Program-made: the position numbers and the translations under genes
The notes under the pieces: generated by a model
What the model saw: only the letters and a program-made list of their open reading frames with translations
Databases searched by the model: none
What the model was told of the DNA's origin: nothing
NCBI GenBank assembly: GCA_016931715.1
Contig: JAFGEF010000115.1
Coordinates: 1 to 64,000 of the forward strand
Direction of reading: 5' to 3'
Length of the DNA stretch: 64,000 nt
DNA from: Sedimentisphaerales bacterium
Lineage (GTDB): Bacteria; Planctomycetota; Phycisphaerae; Sedimentisphaerales; Anaerobacaceae
Shown: piece by piece, positions 9,506 through 19,057 of the stretch
How positions within the stretch are numbered: the first letter of the stretch is position 1
Layout of the letters: each line of letters opens with the position of its first letter

Positions 9506-12500
9506 TTCATAACGCTGTCTTTCGCTTTCTCGGTTTTCGCTCCTATTAATAATATCGGAGCGGCAATTGCTATTGACGAGTATGTTCCGATGATAATACC
9601 AAAACCTATCGCGAAACTGAAACCTCTTAAGCCGGGTCCACCGAAAATGTACATAATCAGCACAACAATAAATGTTGTGAAAGATGTCATAATTGTTCTG
9701 GAAATAGTCTGGTTGATACTATCCGTAATCATCTGCGGCGTAAGCTTGCGTGCCTTTCCGCGATTTTCACGGATACGGTCAAATACTACAATTGTATCGT
9801 TCAGTGAATAACCAATCAGTGTCAGAAATGCCGCTATTATCGTGAGATTGATTTTAAAATCACCTATCAATAGCAAATTACCGATAAAGGTATTTGCAAG
9901 ATAAACAGATGCGGTAACCACCCCAAGAGTAATGCAAACATCGTGAACAAGAGCAACTATCGCTGCAATACCGTATCTGACGTTTCCGAAACGAATCCAG
10001 ATGTATGCGATAATCGAGAAAAGTGACAAAACAATCGCAATCATAGTGCGTTTCTTCTGCTCAGCTCCTACGGAAGGATCGAATTGTCTTACACGGGGAA
10101 GCGAAGACTCAGTCTCTGTCGCTGACAAAATTTTGGTTTTTTCATTCTGAGCGAAAGCAGCCCATTCGTCATCCGAAAGAGCACGAATTCCAGCCTCTTC
10201 ATCCGCGCTTACATAAACAAATTTTTTCATCAACTGACTTAGATCTGATATTGGCGTCAGCTTTTCACTCCGTATTTCATAATTATACTGCTTTAGATCG
10301 CGAGTGTCCGGTTTGAATTGCAAGTTAGAGATTCTATCCTTAATATCTTTTAATGAAGCGCTTCTTTCAATTTCGCATGTCAGTTTAATACCGCCAAGGA
10401 AATCAGAAAGTTCCGGATAGGAACTTATCAGCTCGGCAGTTATTTTTTCTTCGGAAACAACCCTGGGTTGAAGATTTTGCTGTATTTCAAGCTTTTCGGC
10501 AAAAGTGTCGAGTATCGCATCATTTACAAGCTCATCCACCTGAAGTTCAGACATTTGAGCATCAGGAAAAGCGCTATTTAGAATTTCCCTGACTACGGAC
10601 TGGTTCATCTGGCTGGTTGCAATAGTGATGGTATCTGCATTGCCGGAGTCCTTTGTTATAATTAAACCTGTTAATTTGTCAGAAAAATGTTTTTGTGCGT
10701 TTTGAATTGATTTTTTCACCTGTTCGGCAGATAGACTGCTTAAGCGGTTAGAAGTGATGGCAACTGTAATTCTGTTTGTTTCTGTTGTTGTAATCTCAAA
10801 TTGTTTACCTGATTCGCCAACACTATATACATTTGCAGCGGGCAGTTTTTGACGTATCATAGACTGAACCTCCTGCTGTGAAAGATTTACTCCTTCGGCA
10901 AGAATTATCTGTGCACTTGTTCCGCCGGTAAATTCTATATCATATTTACTTTTGTTAACATCATTTCTGCTAAAGAAGACAAGTAATCCGCTGATAATAA
11001 GAACACCGGATATAGAGAAAAATATAGGTCTGGCTTTCATCCAGTTGACATTGGCATTGTGTATAAGCCTTAACATGAATAAGTGATCTTTAAGAATTCG
11101 CTTGTTTAACAGGAGATCAAAAATCACTCTTGTAATAAACAAGGCAGTGAACATACTCGATAAAATACCAAGCATCAAAACAATCGCGAATCCTCTTACT
11201 TCTTCGGATGCTCTCCAGTACAAAATCGCGGCGGTAATGAATGTTGTCAGGTTGGAATCGAAAATAGTACTGAACGCTTTTTGGTAGCCGTTGGCGATGG
11301 ATACTCTCAGCGAGGAGCCTTTTTCCTGTTCTTCGCGAATTCTCTCGAAAATCAAAACATTGGCGTCAACGCTCATGCCGATAGTCAGGATTAAACCTGC
11401 GATACCAGGCAAAGTGAAGGTAGCCCTGATTCCCGCCATTATTGCTAAAATAAAAAGCAGGTTAAGAAGCAGAGCGACATCAGCTATGCCACCGGCAAAA
11501 GTATAATAAATCGCCATGCAGACTATAACTGCTATAAGACCATATATACCGGCTCCAATACCTTGGTCACGATTTTCCGTACCGATGGACGGACCAATAG
11601 TATTTACTGATATAGGCTGTTCCACCAGTCTTGCCGGCAGAGAGCCGGCGTTGAGCTTGTTGACCATGTCTTCGACCTGTATTGGGGTAAAGCCGGTTGA
11701 GCCGCCGGTTATTACGCCATTCCTGCCTACTCTTGAGTCGATCTTCGGAGCAGATATTGCAATGTTATCGAGCAGAATGCAAAACGGTCTCCCGATATTC
11801 TCGTTTGTAATTTTGCCGAAAATCTTGCCGCCCTGGATATTAAATAAAATACCAATTGCTCTTAAACCCCTATCATCTGACGTAGGAAATGCTTTCTCTA
11901 ATTTCCAGGCATCCTGATCGGTTGAGTGCAGTATAACTTCTTCGCTCTTATTACTTGCCAGAACGTAATATTTACTGCCGAACTGTGCGACAATTGAAGG
12001 ATATTGCTCTTTATCTGCTGCGCCCCACTCTTCGTAATTCTCTATTTCACACCATTTATAATCATCATAGGAGGCATATTCAGGTCCTTTTTCCTGAAGA
12101 CGCTCTACATAAGTATCCATGGCATCGATATCAACATATGCCGGATTTCGTGTGGGCAATATCCTGAATTCGAGAATACCCGCGCCTTTCAGCATTCTCT
12201 GAAGATCTTTGGGGTCATCGAGCCTGCCGCGGTAAGGACTGTATTTGTCATAGGCCTTAACAACATTATCAATTTCCCCTACCCGGTCCGGAAAAGCTGC
12301 TTTAAGCTCCCTGATTTTTTCATCACGCTTGCCTGCCTTATTGGACATCTCAAGACACAGGTTCAACTGCTCCTGAGTCAGGTTCAGGTTATCTATCGCA
12401 TTTAGAGCTTCGAGATACTGAGGCTGAATATCTACCAGTTCATTAGACGATTTTGCCCATTCAGAATATGCTTTCACATAACCTTCTAACACGGGGATAT

Positions 12501-13164
12501 TATCATTAACATCAGTAAATTCATCAATTGCTTGTGTAAGTTTCACTGTATCCAGATCTGCCCATTCGGCAACTTTTGATTTTACCTTTTCAATATCAAT
12601 TCCTGCTGAAGTAACCGCATTGGCGGTATTCTCCCGTTCTTTAGCAAGATTATCTCTATTGTTTTGAAGTTCTGTTCGTTTATCATAAAGCTCTGCAAGT
12701 TTTTCGAGCATTGAAAGCCTGTTTGGGTCACCCTGTGAAAAGTTTTTAAAAAGCTCCTCACGATTAGCCGCGGGTTTAGTTAATGCCTGCATAACTTTGG
12801 AACGACTTACATTTTTGTTCATAAGCGTCTGTTCAGCAGCTTCATAATTATCTCGCATTGACCTCGCTTCGGCACTTGCAAGCGGCATCTGAATTTCGAA
12901 CCTGGTGTTGCCCTGAGGAAGCCATATCAGGTTTTGAATATTGGCAGGATCGATACGTCTTTGCAAAACAGTTATCATTTTCTGGGACAAACCCCGTTTT
13001 TCATTCTCTTCAAGACCATGAGTATCTATCTGATAAATAAGACTTACTCCGCCGGCAAGGTCTATACCGCTTCTAAGTTTTTGACTTGGCGGATACAAAG
13101 TTAAGAATGCAAGAAGTATCAAGACAATAATAAGAACTATTTTCCATGTCAGTTTTTTATTCAT
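9502..13164 (-). CDS. secDF: Fused protein translocase subunit SecDF
   Basis: A 1220-residue fusion of SecD (about 1-700) and SecF (about 705-1220), which use the proton gradient to pull proteins out of the SecYEG channel. The SecD half has TM1, the P1 motif GIDLAGGVSLIYQID, and five C-terminal helices with TIGMSVDANVLIFERIREE. The SecF half shows the FTGGTSAQI motif and TM segments with IGYSLNDTIVVFDRIRENRG. Fused SecDF is known from several phyla, including Firmicutes. The periplasmic part of SecD carries a long insertion of helical, probably coiled-coil sequence (about 105-320), and SecF has an enlarged periplasmic region (about 790-1020), making it much longer than Bacillus SecDF. Ribosome-binding site GAGGAAAAAT. 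Confidence 0.96.
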   Translation of the reverse strand: MNKKLTWKIVLIIVLILLAFLTLYPPSQKLRSGIDLAGGVSLIYQIDTHGLEENEKRGLSQKMITVLQRRIDPANIQNLIWLPQGNTRFEIQMPLASAEARSMRDNYEAAEQTLMNKNVSRSKVMQALTKPAANREELFKNFSQGDPNRLSMLEKLAELYDKRTELQNNRDNLAKERENTANAVTSAGIDIEKVKSKVAEWADLDTVKLTQAIDEFTDVNDNIPVLEGYVKAYSEWAKSSNELVDIQPQYLEALNAIDNLNLTQEQLNLCLEMSNKAGKRDEKIRELKAAFPDRVGEIDNVVKAYDKYSPYRGRLDDPKDLQRMLKGAGILEFRILPTRNPAYVDIDAMDTYVERLQEKGPEYASYDDYKWCEIENYEEWGAADKEQYPSIVAQFGSKYYVLASNKSEEVILHSTDQDAWKLEKAFPTSDDRGLRAIGILFNIQGGKIFGKITNENIGRPFCILLDNIAISAPKIDSRVGRNGVITGGSTGFTPIQVEDMVNKLNAGSLPARLVEQPISVNTIGPSIGTENRDQGIGAGIYGLIAVIVCMAIYYTFAGGIADVALLLNLLFILAIMAGIRATFTLPGIAGLILTIGMSVDANVLIFERIREEQEKGSSLRVSIANGYQKAFSTIFDSNLTTFITAAILYWRASEEVRGFAIVLMLGILSSMFTALFITRVIFDLLLNKRILKDHLFMLRLIHNANVNWMKARPIFFSISGVLIISGLLVFFSRNDVNKSKYDIEFTGGTSAQIILAEGVNLSQQEVQSMIRQKLPAANVYSVGESGKQFEITTTETNRITVAITSNRLSSLSAEQVKKSIQNAQKHFSDKLTGLIITKDSGNADTITIATSQMNQSVVREILNSAFPDAQMSELQVDELVNDAILDTFAEKLEIQQNLQPRVVSEEKITAELISSYPELSDFLGGIKLTCEIERSASLKDIKDRISNLQFKPDTRDLKQYNYEIRSEKLTPISDLSQLMKKFVYVSADEEAGIRALSDDEWAAFAQNEKTKILSATETESSLPRVRQFDPSVGAEQKKRTMIAIVLSLFSIIAYIWIRFGNVRYGIAAIVALVHDVCITLGVVTASVYLANTFIGNLLLIGDFKINLTIIAAFLTLIGYSLNDTIVVFDRIRENRGKARKLTPQMITDSINQTISRTIMTSFTTFIVVLIMYIFGGPGLRGFSFAIGFGIIIGTYSSIAIAAPILLIGAKTEKAKDSVMK

Positions 13165-13248
13165 ATTTTTCCTCGTTTTACGTTTATTCAGACATATATA
13201 ACTGAGCCGGCTTGTAAAACAGCCAATTATTCATGTACAAGCCTATAC

Positions 13249-13665
13249 TTAATCTTTCGACATATTCCTGCTGATAGCTCTACGCGCTACTTTTATTTTA
13301 GTATTATTCGACTCGTCAACTTTCAGAGTAATCTCATCGTCTTTTATGTCAACTATTGTTCCGAAAATTCCGCCTATTGTCTGCACGCGATCATTTTTTT
13401 CAAGAGACTGCTCGAGCTTTTTTTGCTGCTGCTTCTGCTTTTGAGGCGTACGGAACATCACAAACATTAATAAAAGCATTATACCAATAAGCCAAATAGG
13501 GAATCCCGGTCCCTTTTGTTGCGTATCTTTCTGTTGTGAGCCGTCGGTTGTTCCGTCCTGGCTGACTACTGTTGTTGTTTCGCCCTCTGAATTTATCGGT
13601 TCAGAAGTTATTGTTTGCGGCGCATCACCGCTTCCTGCCTGAGCAATTATCCATATATTTTTCAT
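13249..13665 (-). CDS. yajC: Preprotein translocase subunit YajC
   Basis: A 138-residue protein. A Ser/Thr/Gln-rich N-terminal extension precedes the single membrane helix (about 55-71, FPIWLIGIMLLLMFVMF). The YajC cytoplasmic signature follows: RTPQKQKQQQKK, then NDRVQTIGGIFGTIVDIKDDEITLKV. YajC associates with SecDF at the inner membrane. The N-terminal extension of about 50 residues is longer than in E. coli. It sits between tgt and secDF, the classical order. Confidence 0.93.
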   Translation of the reverse strand: MKNIWIIAQAGSGDAPQTITSEPINSEGETTTVVSQDGTTDGSQQKDTQQKGPGFPIWLIGIMLLLMFVMFRTPQKQKQQQKKLEQSLEKNDRVQTIGGIFGTIVDIKDDEITLKVDESNNTKIKVARRAISRNMSKD

Positions 13666-13769
13666 TACTAATTCCCTTTATAACTTATGGGTTTTAAATT
13701 TAAAACTACTTAAATTAATAGTATGGCAAAAAGCCAAAACTTATAATTCTAACGTTTTTTCAGGAATTA

Positions 13770-14870
13770 TCAATCGTCAATAATGAATTCTTTTGACCAA
13801 TTATCAAAATTGCCATCTTTTATGGTTAGCCTGATTTTAGCCATAAGTTTCTGATAAAATCTAAGGTTATGCAGAGAAACTAATATCGGACCAAGCATTT
13901 CGTTTGAATTAAAGAAATGCCGGACAGCTCCTCTGCTGAAATTCCTGCAGCTATAACAATCACATCCGGCTTCTATCGGCTCGGAATTGCTTATATGTTC
14001 ATTATTTCTAAGGTGAACAGGGCCATTGAAGGTAAACGCATAGGCATTTCGTCCATTTCTTGTAGGCAGAACGCAATCGAACATGTCAATACCTGTTTTC
14101 ACTGCGGCTATTATATCATGAGGTGTTCCGACTCCCATAAGATAACGAGGTTTGTTTTCCGGAAGAAATTTTGTCGTATGAGTAACGGTTTTTATCATAT
14201 TTTCATGCCCTTCGCCCACGCTTAAACCTCCGATAGCGTACCCGTCAAAACCTGTTTTTACAAGCTCTAACGCACATTTTGAGCGAAGTTCGAGGTCAAT
14301 TCCGCCCTGAACGATTGCAAAAAGAAGCTGCTTTGGGTTAGTATGAACTTCTTTGCATCGTTTTGCCCAGCGAATTGATCTTTCGACAGCTTTTTGTACT
14401 TCTTCAGGCCTGGCTCCGAAAGCAGCGCACTGATCGAAACACATAGCGATATCCACACCAAGACGATTTTGGACTTGGGTTGCAATGTCTGAATTAAGAT
14501 ATATTTTCGCACCATCAATATGACTTGCAAATTCCACACCATCATCATCAATTTTTACTAAAGGGCTTAATGAGAAAACCTGGTATCCGCCGCTGTCAGT
14601 CAGGATGGGATTGTCCCAGGCCATAAATTTATGAAGTCCGCCGATTTTTTCGACAGCTTCTGCGCCGGGACGAAGAAACAAATGGTAAGTATTGGCAAGA
14701 ATAATTGAAGCGCCGGTCTCTTTGAGATGTGCCGGGGTAATACCTTTAACCGCACCGGCTGTACCAACGGGCATAAATACAGGTGTTTCAACCTGTCCAT
14801 GTGCAGTGGTTAACAAACCCGCACGAGCAGATGAGGATGAATCTTTATGTATAACTTCAAAATTTTCCAT
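13770..14870 (-). CDS. tgt: tRNA-guanine transglycosylase
   Basis: A 366-residue enzyme that swaps guanine-34 for the queuosine precursor preQ1 in tRNAs with GUN anticodons. Visible are LTDSGGYQVFSL (catalytic Asp region), the substrate motif GGLSVGEGHENM, FDCVLPTRNGRNA with the nucleophilic Asp, and a zinc site of the form CxCxxC followed by a distal His (CDCYSCRNF ... LHNL). Its ATG overlaps the upstream spoIID stop (TAATG), so the two are translationally coupled. The tgt-yajC-secDF order is conserved in many bacteria. Confidence 0.97.
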   Translation of the reverse strand: MENFEVIHKDSSSSARAGLLTTAHGQVETPVFMPVGTAGAVKGITPAHLKETGASIILANTYHLFLRPGAEAVEKIGGLHKFMAWDNPILTDSGGYQVFSLSPLVKIDDDGVEFASHIDGAKIYLNSDIATQVQNRLGVDIAMCFDQCAAFGARPEEVQKAVERSIRWAKRCKEVHTNPKQLLFAIVQGGIDLELRSKCALELVKTGFDGYAIGGLSVGEGHENMIKTVTHTTKFLPENKPRYLMGVGTPHDIIAAVKTGIDMFDCVLPTRNGRNAYAFTFNGPVHLRNNEHISNSEPIEAGCDCYSCRNFSRGAVRHFFNSNEMLGPILVSLHNLRFYQKLMAKIRLTIKDGNFDNWSKEFIIDD

Positions 14871-16198
14871 TATTTGTTATATTCGATTTTTAATATTTTT
14901 GAGTCTGGATAATAATAATTAAGTATCTCTTTTGCTTTTTTGCCTTCTCGTGCCATGCCTTGTGCACCGCATTGACACATTCCAACGCTGTGCCCCCATC
15001 CTCTGCCATTACTGAAAATCAGGTTATTATCGGATTTTGTAAATTTACATGCGGCGCTCATAAACTTCCGGCCTGTTGGATCAAGTGTTAAACGAAAATC
15101 TTCGGCTCTTAAAAATTCACTATTTCCATTTGAGCCTGAAATTTTAATTCTGGTTAGCCTTGAAAATTCTTCGTAATCACTTTGCCGGTCTGTGGAAATT
15201 TCCACAATTTTTCCAAGCCTGCTGAAAGCCGGGTATTTGTTCATTAGCCTGTCATTAACATCACCAATCTCGAACTTAACATCAGGCCAGAAAAAGATTT
15301 CAGGTTTTGCCACATTTTTACAATATGTACAAGGCACACCTTTCAATGGCTCATACGAATCTCCGAAAACATTTTCGCTGTTTTCAGTATGTCCTCCGCA
15401 GGTCGAGCAGTAATACGAAGGGAAAATACTTTCCGTTCCGTCAGCTTGACGACATGTTAAAATCATACCTGAAGTCTCATTTACAGCCTTCCATACCGCC
15501 GGGGATTCAGCTTCAATTCCCAAATAAACCTGGTTTGCAGCGGTTTTATTCAAATCCCATGTGCGATTTGAACCAAAACGCTTTTTTATAAATAAACAAT
15601 ATGTCCTTGATGCAATGACCTGGCATTTGAGCGCCTCCGGCTCCCAATAATCCGGCATCTCAGCGCCTGCTACTCCCGCTATGTATGATTCGAGAGGCAC
15701 AAGGTTTATTACGTCAAAAGATGTGCCATCAGGATTTGAGATGATTTTGACTTTGCCACGGTATGGTTTGTTGTTCAAATTAAAAATGTGCGGATTTTCA
15801 GGAGAAAAAACTATCCGGCTGCTTACATAATTCTGATCTGAGATATTAATTTGGCTATTGTAAATCTGTACATTAATCGGTTTATCAAGAGGCTTGAAAG
15901 CCGTTTTCACTTTTTTTTTCGAATCAGCATTTTCCTCTTCAATGCTGAAATTCGAGTCAATTACTATTGAACATTGCCGGATATTATCAAGCAGCAAAAT
16001 CCTGATCCAGAATTGTTCATCTACTTGAATATCAGGAGTAGGGCTTGCAGGTTTGTGTTCTTTGCAGCCGGAATTAATAATCAGCAAAAATAATAAAAAA
16101 ATTGCCGCAAGCTCGATAATCCTCGTACAGCATTCCCTCAATACAAAGCTTGAGATGATTGTATAAAGTTTTTCTGTAAGTCGGATATTATTTGACAA
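14870..16198 (-). CDS. spoIID: SpoIID/LytB-type peptidoglycan-processing lipoprotein
   Basis: The SpoIID domain spans the second half: SYIAGVAGAEMPDYWEPEALKCQVIASRTYCLF, YYCSTCGGHTENSENVFG, and NGRGWGHSVGMCQCGAQGMA near the end. SpoIID-family proteins cut denuded glycan strands or enhance amidases. The enzyme would act in the periplasm: a hydrophobic segment (IIELAAIFLLFLLIINSG) is followed by Cys, like a lipoprotein signal. The start is uncertain. The longest frame begins at 16330 but would overlap the upstream gene by 101 bases. TTG at 16198 has GAGAAG six bases upstream; TTG at 16141 would put the signal peptide closer to the N-terminus. This is not evidence of sporulation, since the family is widespread. 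Confidence 0.82.
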   Translation of the reverse strand: MSNNIRLTEKLYTIISSFVLRECCTRIIELAAIFLLFLLIINSGCKEHKPASPTPDIQVDEQFWIRILLLDNIRQCSIVIDSNFSIEEENADSKKKVKTAFKPLDKPINVQIYNSQINISDQNYVSSRIVFSPENPHIFNLNNKPYRGKVKIISNPDGTSFDVINLVPLESYIAGVAGAEMPDYWEPEALKCQVIASRTYCLFIKKRFGSNRTWDLNKTAANQVYLGIEAESPAVWKAVNETSGMILTCRQADGTESIFPSYYCSTCGGHTENSENVFGDSYEPLKGVPCTYCKNVAKPEIFFWPDVKFEIGDVNDRLMNKYPAFSRLGKIVEISTDRQSDYEEFSRLTRIKISGSNGNSEFLRAEDFRLTLDPTGRKFMSAACKFTKSDNNLIFSNGRGWGHSVGMCQCGAQGMAREGKKAKEILNYYYPDSKILKIEYNK

Positions 16199-16229
16199 CG
16201 TCAACTTCTCTAAAATAGAAATTTGCCGA

Positions 16230-17546
16230 TTAATCCAAACTTCGCAGGGACAATTCGATATCTGCGAGAGATTTCTTAATTTCGTTGAGGCTTGTAACTC
16301 CGAAGTTTTTACAGCCAAGCAGTTCAGCATCGGTTTTGCTTGTCAGTTCGCCAATTGAACGAATGTTAAGTTTCTGCAGGCATTTTTTTGCACGGACTGA
16401 TAACTGGAGATCGTCAATAGGTTTATTTAATAGCCCCTGATCCTGATCACTGACAGGCGGCGCTTCCTCGATCTGCGGCTGGACAAATGGTTTTTCTTCA
16501 AGCGCCATACCGAGATACAGACTCTTCGATTCAAGGATGGCTTTAACTTCCTTCAGCGAAGTTTCGCCGAAGTTTTTATAAGAAAGCAGCTCCGCCTCAC
16601 TGATATTCAGAAGATCACCGAGAGTGCGTATTTTCATTTTCTTAAGGCAGTTTCTGCTGCGAACAGACAGCTCGAAATCAGAAATCGGCGTCTCAAGAAT
16701 CTGGTTCTTCCGCGTCTTTTTGATTTCCTTTTCTTCATCGAAAAACATTGTCTTGGAGCTATCGATGTCCTTTTTGAAAAGAATAGCCCTTTTATGATTC
16801 GGATGCGTTTCCAGAACGGTTTCAATACATTGAGACGCTTTGTCGAATTGTTCCCTGTCTTCATAAAGGACTGCCAGATTCATCAGCGCGCTAACATAGG
16901 TCGGCGAATGTGATACTATTTGCCTGTAGTAGCTTATCGCATTATCTTCCTCACCCGACAAGTCACATCGGTAAGCAAGATGGAAAAGAGCATTCTGGTG
17001 ATTTGGTGACAATGCGATGGTTTTACGATAATTATCTGATGCCTTATCATAAAGACCCAGCGCCTCATCAAGACGCCCAAGCTGATAGTGATATTCAGCG
17101 CTTACGTTCTCGAAATTTGCACAGGATTTGAGCTGCTCTGCCGCGGCATCATAATTTTTCGCATGACGATATGTAGCCGCTTTTTCCAGGCTAACGCTCA
17201 ATGCATCAGCCCCGAAATTCAGACTTTTCAGCAGGCTTTCAACTGCATCATCGAATCTGTGAAGCTTTCTTAAGGCATAAGCCATATATATGTGTTTCTG
17301 TTTGCTGTCTTTGGTTTTTCGGAGTTTTTCTATCGCTTCTTCGTTTCTGCCAAGAATATACAGCCCGATTCCCAATGCGCCGCTTGACTGGCTCGAAGCA
17401 TTGTTCATATTTTCGTCAACCTTACGGGCGAATTCCATCAAATTCTTTTCGCCGGAATGAATATATTCGGACAGGCTTTTTATCTCCTCTAAAGAGGGTA
17501 ATACATCCGCAAATAAGTTTATTGCAGGTTCTACAAGTTGTTCCAT
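16230..17546 (-). CDS. TPR protein with two C-terminal RNA-polymerase alpha-CTD-like domains
   Basis: 438 residues; the start at 17546 is set by GGAG eight bases before ATG. Residues about 50-260 form consecutive TPR-like helical pairs (ALFHLAYRCDLSGEEDNAISYYRQ, ALMNLAVLYEDREQFDKASQCIE). Two copies of an alpha-CTD-like helix-hairpin-helix domain follow, about 295-355 and 372-432. Each has the form I.DFELSVRSRNCLKKMKIRTLGDLL ... LLSYKNFGETSLKEVKAIL, closely matching the RpoA C-terminal domain, including the KNFG.TSL.E motif. In RpoA this domain binds UP-element DNA and activators, so a transcription-linked or DNA-binding role is inferred. It heads the operon continuing to spoIID, tgt, yajC and secDF. 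Confidence 0.85.
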   Translation of the reverse strand: MEQLVEPAINLFADVLPSLEEIKSLSEYIHSGEKNLMEFARKVDENMNNASSQSSGALGIGLYILGRNEEAIEKLRKTKDSKQKHIYMAYALRKLHRFDDAVESLLKSLNFGADALSVSLEKAATYRHAKNYDAAAEQLKSCANFENVSAEYHYQLGRLDEALGLYDKASDNYRKTIALSPNHQNALFHLAYRCDLSGEEDNAISYYRQIVSHSPTYVSALMNLAVLYEDREQFDKASQCIETVLETHPNHKRAILFKKDIDSSKTMFFDEEKEIKKTRKNQILETPISDFELSVRSRNCLKKMKIRTLGDLLNISEAELLSYKNFGETSLKEVKAILESKSLYLGMALEEKPFVQPQIEEAPPVSDQDQGLLNKPIDDLQLSVRAKKCLQKLNIRSIGELTSKTDAELLGCKNFGVTSLNEIKKSLADIELSLRSLD

Positions 17547-18021
17547 CGGGATTTCTCCAATTATCATATTGCGCACAACCTAAGGCATAATTTAAAATGA
17601 ATATTGCTTCTAAAATCAAACAGAGGTATTATACTATTATTGTATGAATATGCAAATTTTTTTTACATACCTGATTTTTGCATGAAAAAAGCAATTTTCT
17701 TAAATAATATATGTCTTTTCTCATTTTGCAAAACAAACTTTTTGCTTTAAGATAAAAAGTCTCACAGTAAATGCCATTATTTTTTGAATTGTTAAAATTT
17801 TCAGAACACAAAACGTCACATACGCATAGTTATTTAAGGTCGAATATTTTTCTCTGGCTGGTTTTGATTTGCAGTATAGTTTTCAATAGATACAATTTGG
17901 AAAAATCGCAGGATTATGATTGTCCTGATATTTTAACTTTACATATTCAACATGGCTTGTTAAAATTCACTTTTTCGCAGGAATACCCCGAAAAACGGGG
18001 TTTTATATAAGAAGATACAAA
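17547..18021. other. Intergenic region between the TPR gene and the ferredoxin gene
   Basis: About 475 AT-rich bases that should contain divergent promoters. An open frame on the plus strand (17771-18010) has no ribosome-binding site or recognisable product and is treated as chance. A small hairpin followed by T's lies at the right end and is listed separately. Confidence 0.4.
17985..18004 (+). terminator. Short hairpin with T-run upstream of the ferredoxin gene
   Basis: ACCCCG / CGGGGT with an A5 loop (17985-17990 with 17996-18001), followed by TTT. It ends 18 bases before the ferredoxin ATG. It could be a weak terminator for an upstream transcript or a leader attenuator. A 6-bp stem is modest evidence. 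Confidence 0.4.
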
Positions 18022-18300
18022 ATGACTGGCAAAATAATAATAAATGCCGAACGATGCAAGGGCTGCGGCTTATGTGTGCGGGTATGCCCTAAGAATAACA
18101 TCATCATCTCTAAAAAATCCAATAAAGCCGGATACTTTCCTGTCGAGGCGACCAATACAGGCTGCACAGGCTGCTGCATTTGTGCGCTGGTTTGTCCGGA
18201 TGCGGTAATTGAAGTGCTTCGGGACGAAACGGGTAAAATCAGGGAAATCACCAACTCAAAAAAAAAGACTAAAACGGAAATGATTAAGGAGAAAAGGTGA
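18022..18300 (+). CDS. 2x[4Fe-4S] ferredoxin subunit of 2-oxoacid:ferredoxin oxidoreductase (delta, KorD/VorD type)
   Basis: A 92-residue protein with two cluster motifs, CKGCGLCVRVCP (about residues 12-23) and CTGCCICALVCP (about 48-59). They mark an 8Fe ferredoxin domain that passes electrons from the TPP subunit to ferredoxin. The tail is Lys-rich. In related operons the delta subunit directly precedes the alpha subunit; here a toxin-antitoxin pair sits between them. The association with 2-oxoacid oxidoreductase rests on this gene order. Confidence 0.87.
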   Translation: MTGKIIINAERCKGCGLCVRVCPKNNIIISKKSNKAGYFPVEATNTGCTGCCICALVCPDAVIEVLRDETGKIREITNSKKKTKTEMIKEKR

Positions 18301-18388
18301 GTTCTGTCGCAGATTCTACGAACATTATAATGGAAAAAAAGAAAAAAATAAGTAAAAGATTTGCCGAAGGGCAAGTTAGAGATAAAAA

Positions 18389-18676
18389 ATGTTGAATAAA
18401 AAAGAAATTTTTGAAAAAATTACTAATGAGCTTAATAAACAGGGAGCCAGTAAGATAGCTGTATTTGGTTCCTACGCCCGAGGGGAAGCAAAACCGGATA
18501 GTGATATAGATATTCTCGTAGATTTTTCACATAGGAAAAGTCTTCTCGAATTTGTAAAAATTGAAAGAGAATTATCCGAAGCTTTGGGGATAAAAGTTGA
18601 TTTGCTTACGGAAAAAGCCATAAGCCCTTATTTAATTGATGATATAAAACGTCAGATGAAAGTAATTTACGGATGA
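18389..18676 (+). CDS. mntA: MNT-family nucleotidyltransferase antitoxin (MntA-like)
   Basis: A 95-residue minimal nucleotidyltransferase. The motif [20 protein letters not shown] (about residues 26-45) holds the GSxxRG and DxD catalytic elements. A third acidic residue lies in VDLLTE. In the HEPN/MNT systems this protein AMPylates a tyrosine on the HepT toxin and so blocks it. It overlaps the following HEPN gene by four bases (ATGA), the usual coupling in this family. Confidence 0.9.
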   Translation: MLNKKEIFEKITNELNKQGASKIAVFGSYARGEAKPDSDIDILVDFSHRKSLLEFVKIERELSEALGIKVDLLTEKAISPYLIDDIKRQMKVIYG

Positions 18677-19014
18677 ATAAAAACGACTCTATTTATTTGA
18701 AACACATTTTAGATGCCATATCCAGAATCGAGGAATATGTTCATGTGATTAGTTATGAAGATTTCCTGAACGATTATTTGGTACAGGATGGAGTTATTAG
18801 GCAGATTGAAATAATTGGAGAAGCTGCTAAAAGGTTATCCATAGAGATAAGAAAAAGAAATTCTGAAATACCATGGAGAGATATAGCAGGGATGCGGGAT
18901 AAATTAATACATGATTATTTCGGTGTAGATATATCCGCCGTCTGGGATACGGTAAAAAAAGATATTCCAAATTTAAAGAACGTTTTGGAAAAAATTACTT
19001 CAAATAATCCGTGA
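18673..19014 (+). CDS. hepT: HEPN-domain RNase toxin (HepT/DUF86)
   Basis: A 113-residue DUF86/HEPN protein. The RNase motif RxxxxH appears as RDKLIH, followed by DYFG with the target tyrosine (about residues 77-85). [15 protein letters not shown] and [21 protein letters not shown] are family hallmarks. By family knowledge it cleaves or trims RNA when freed from MntA. Its ATG overlaps the mntA stop. Both genes sit inside the oxidoreductase operon. Confidence 0.92.
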   Translation: MNKNDSIYLKHILDAISRIEEYVHVISYEDFLNDYLVQDGVIRQIEIIGEAAKRLSIEIRKRNSEIPWRDIAGMRDKLIHDYFGVDISAVWDTVKKDIPNLKNVLEKITSNNP

Positions 19015-19057
19015 GTAAACCAGCAGCTTCATTTGCAATGTGTAAAAAACAAAAAAA

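Noticed and set aside
16199-16330. Longest possible N-terminus of the SpoIID-like gene
   Set aside because: It would overlap the conserved alpha-CTD-like end of the upstream gene by 101 bases and place the signal sequence about 70 residues from the N-terminus.
17771-18010. 79-codon plus-strand frame before the ferredoxin gene
   Set aside because: No ribosome-binding site, AT-driven composition, no recognisable domain; treated as chance.
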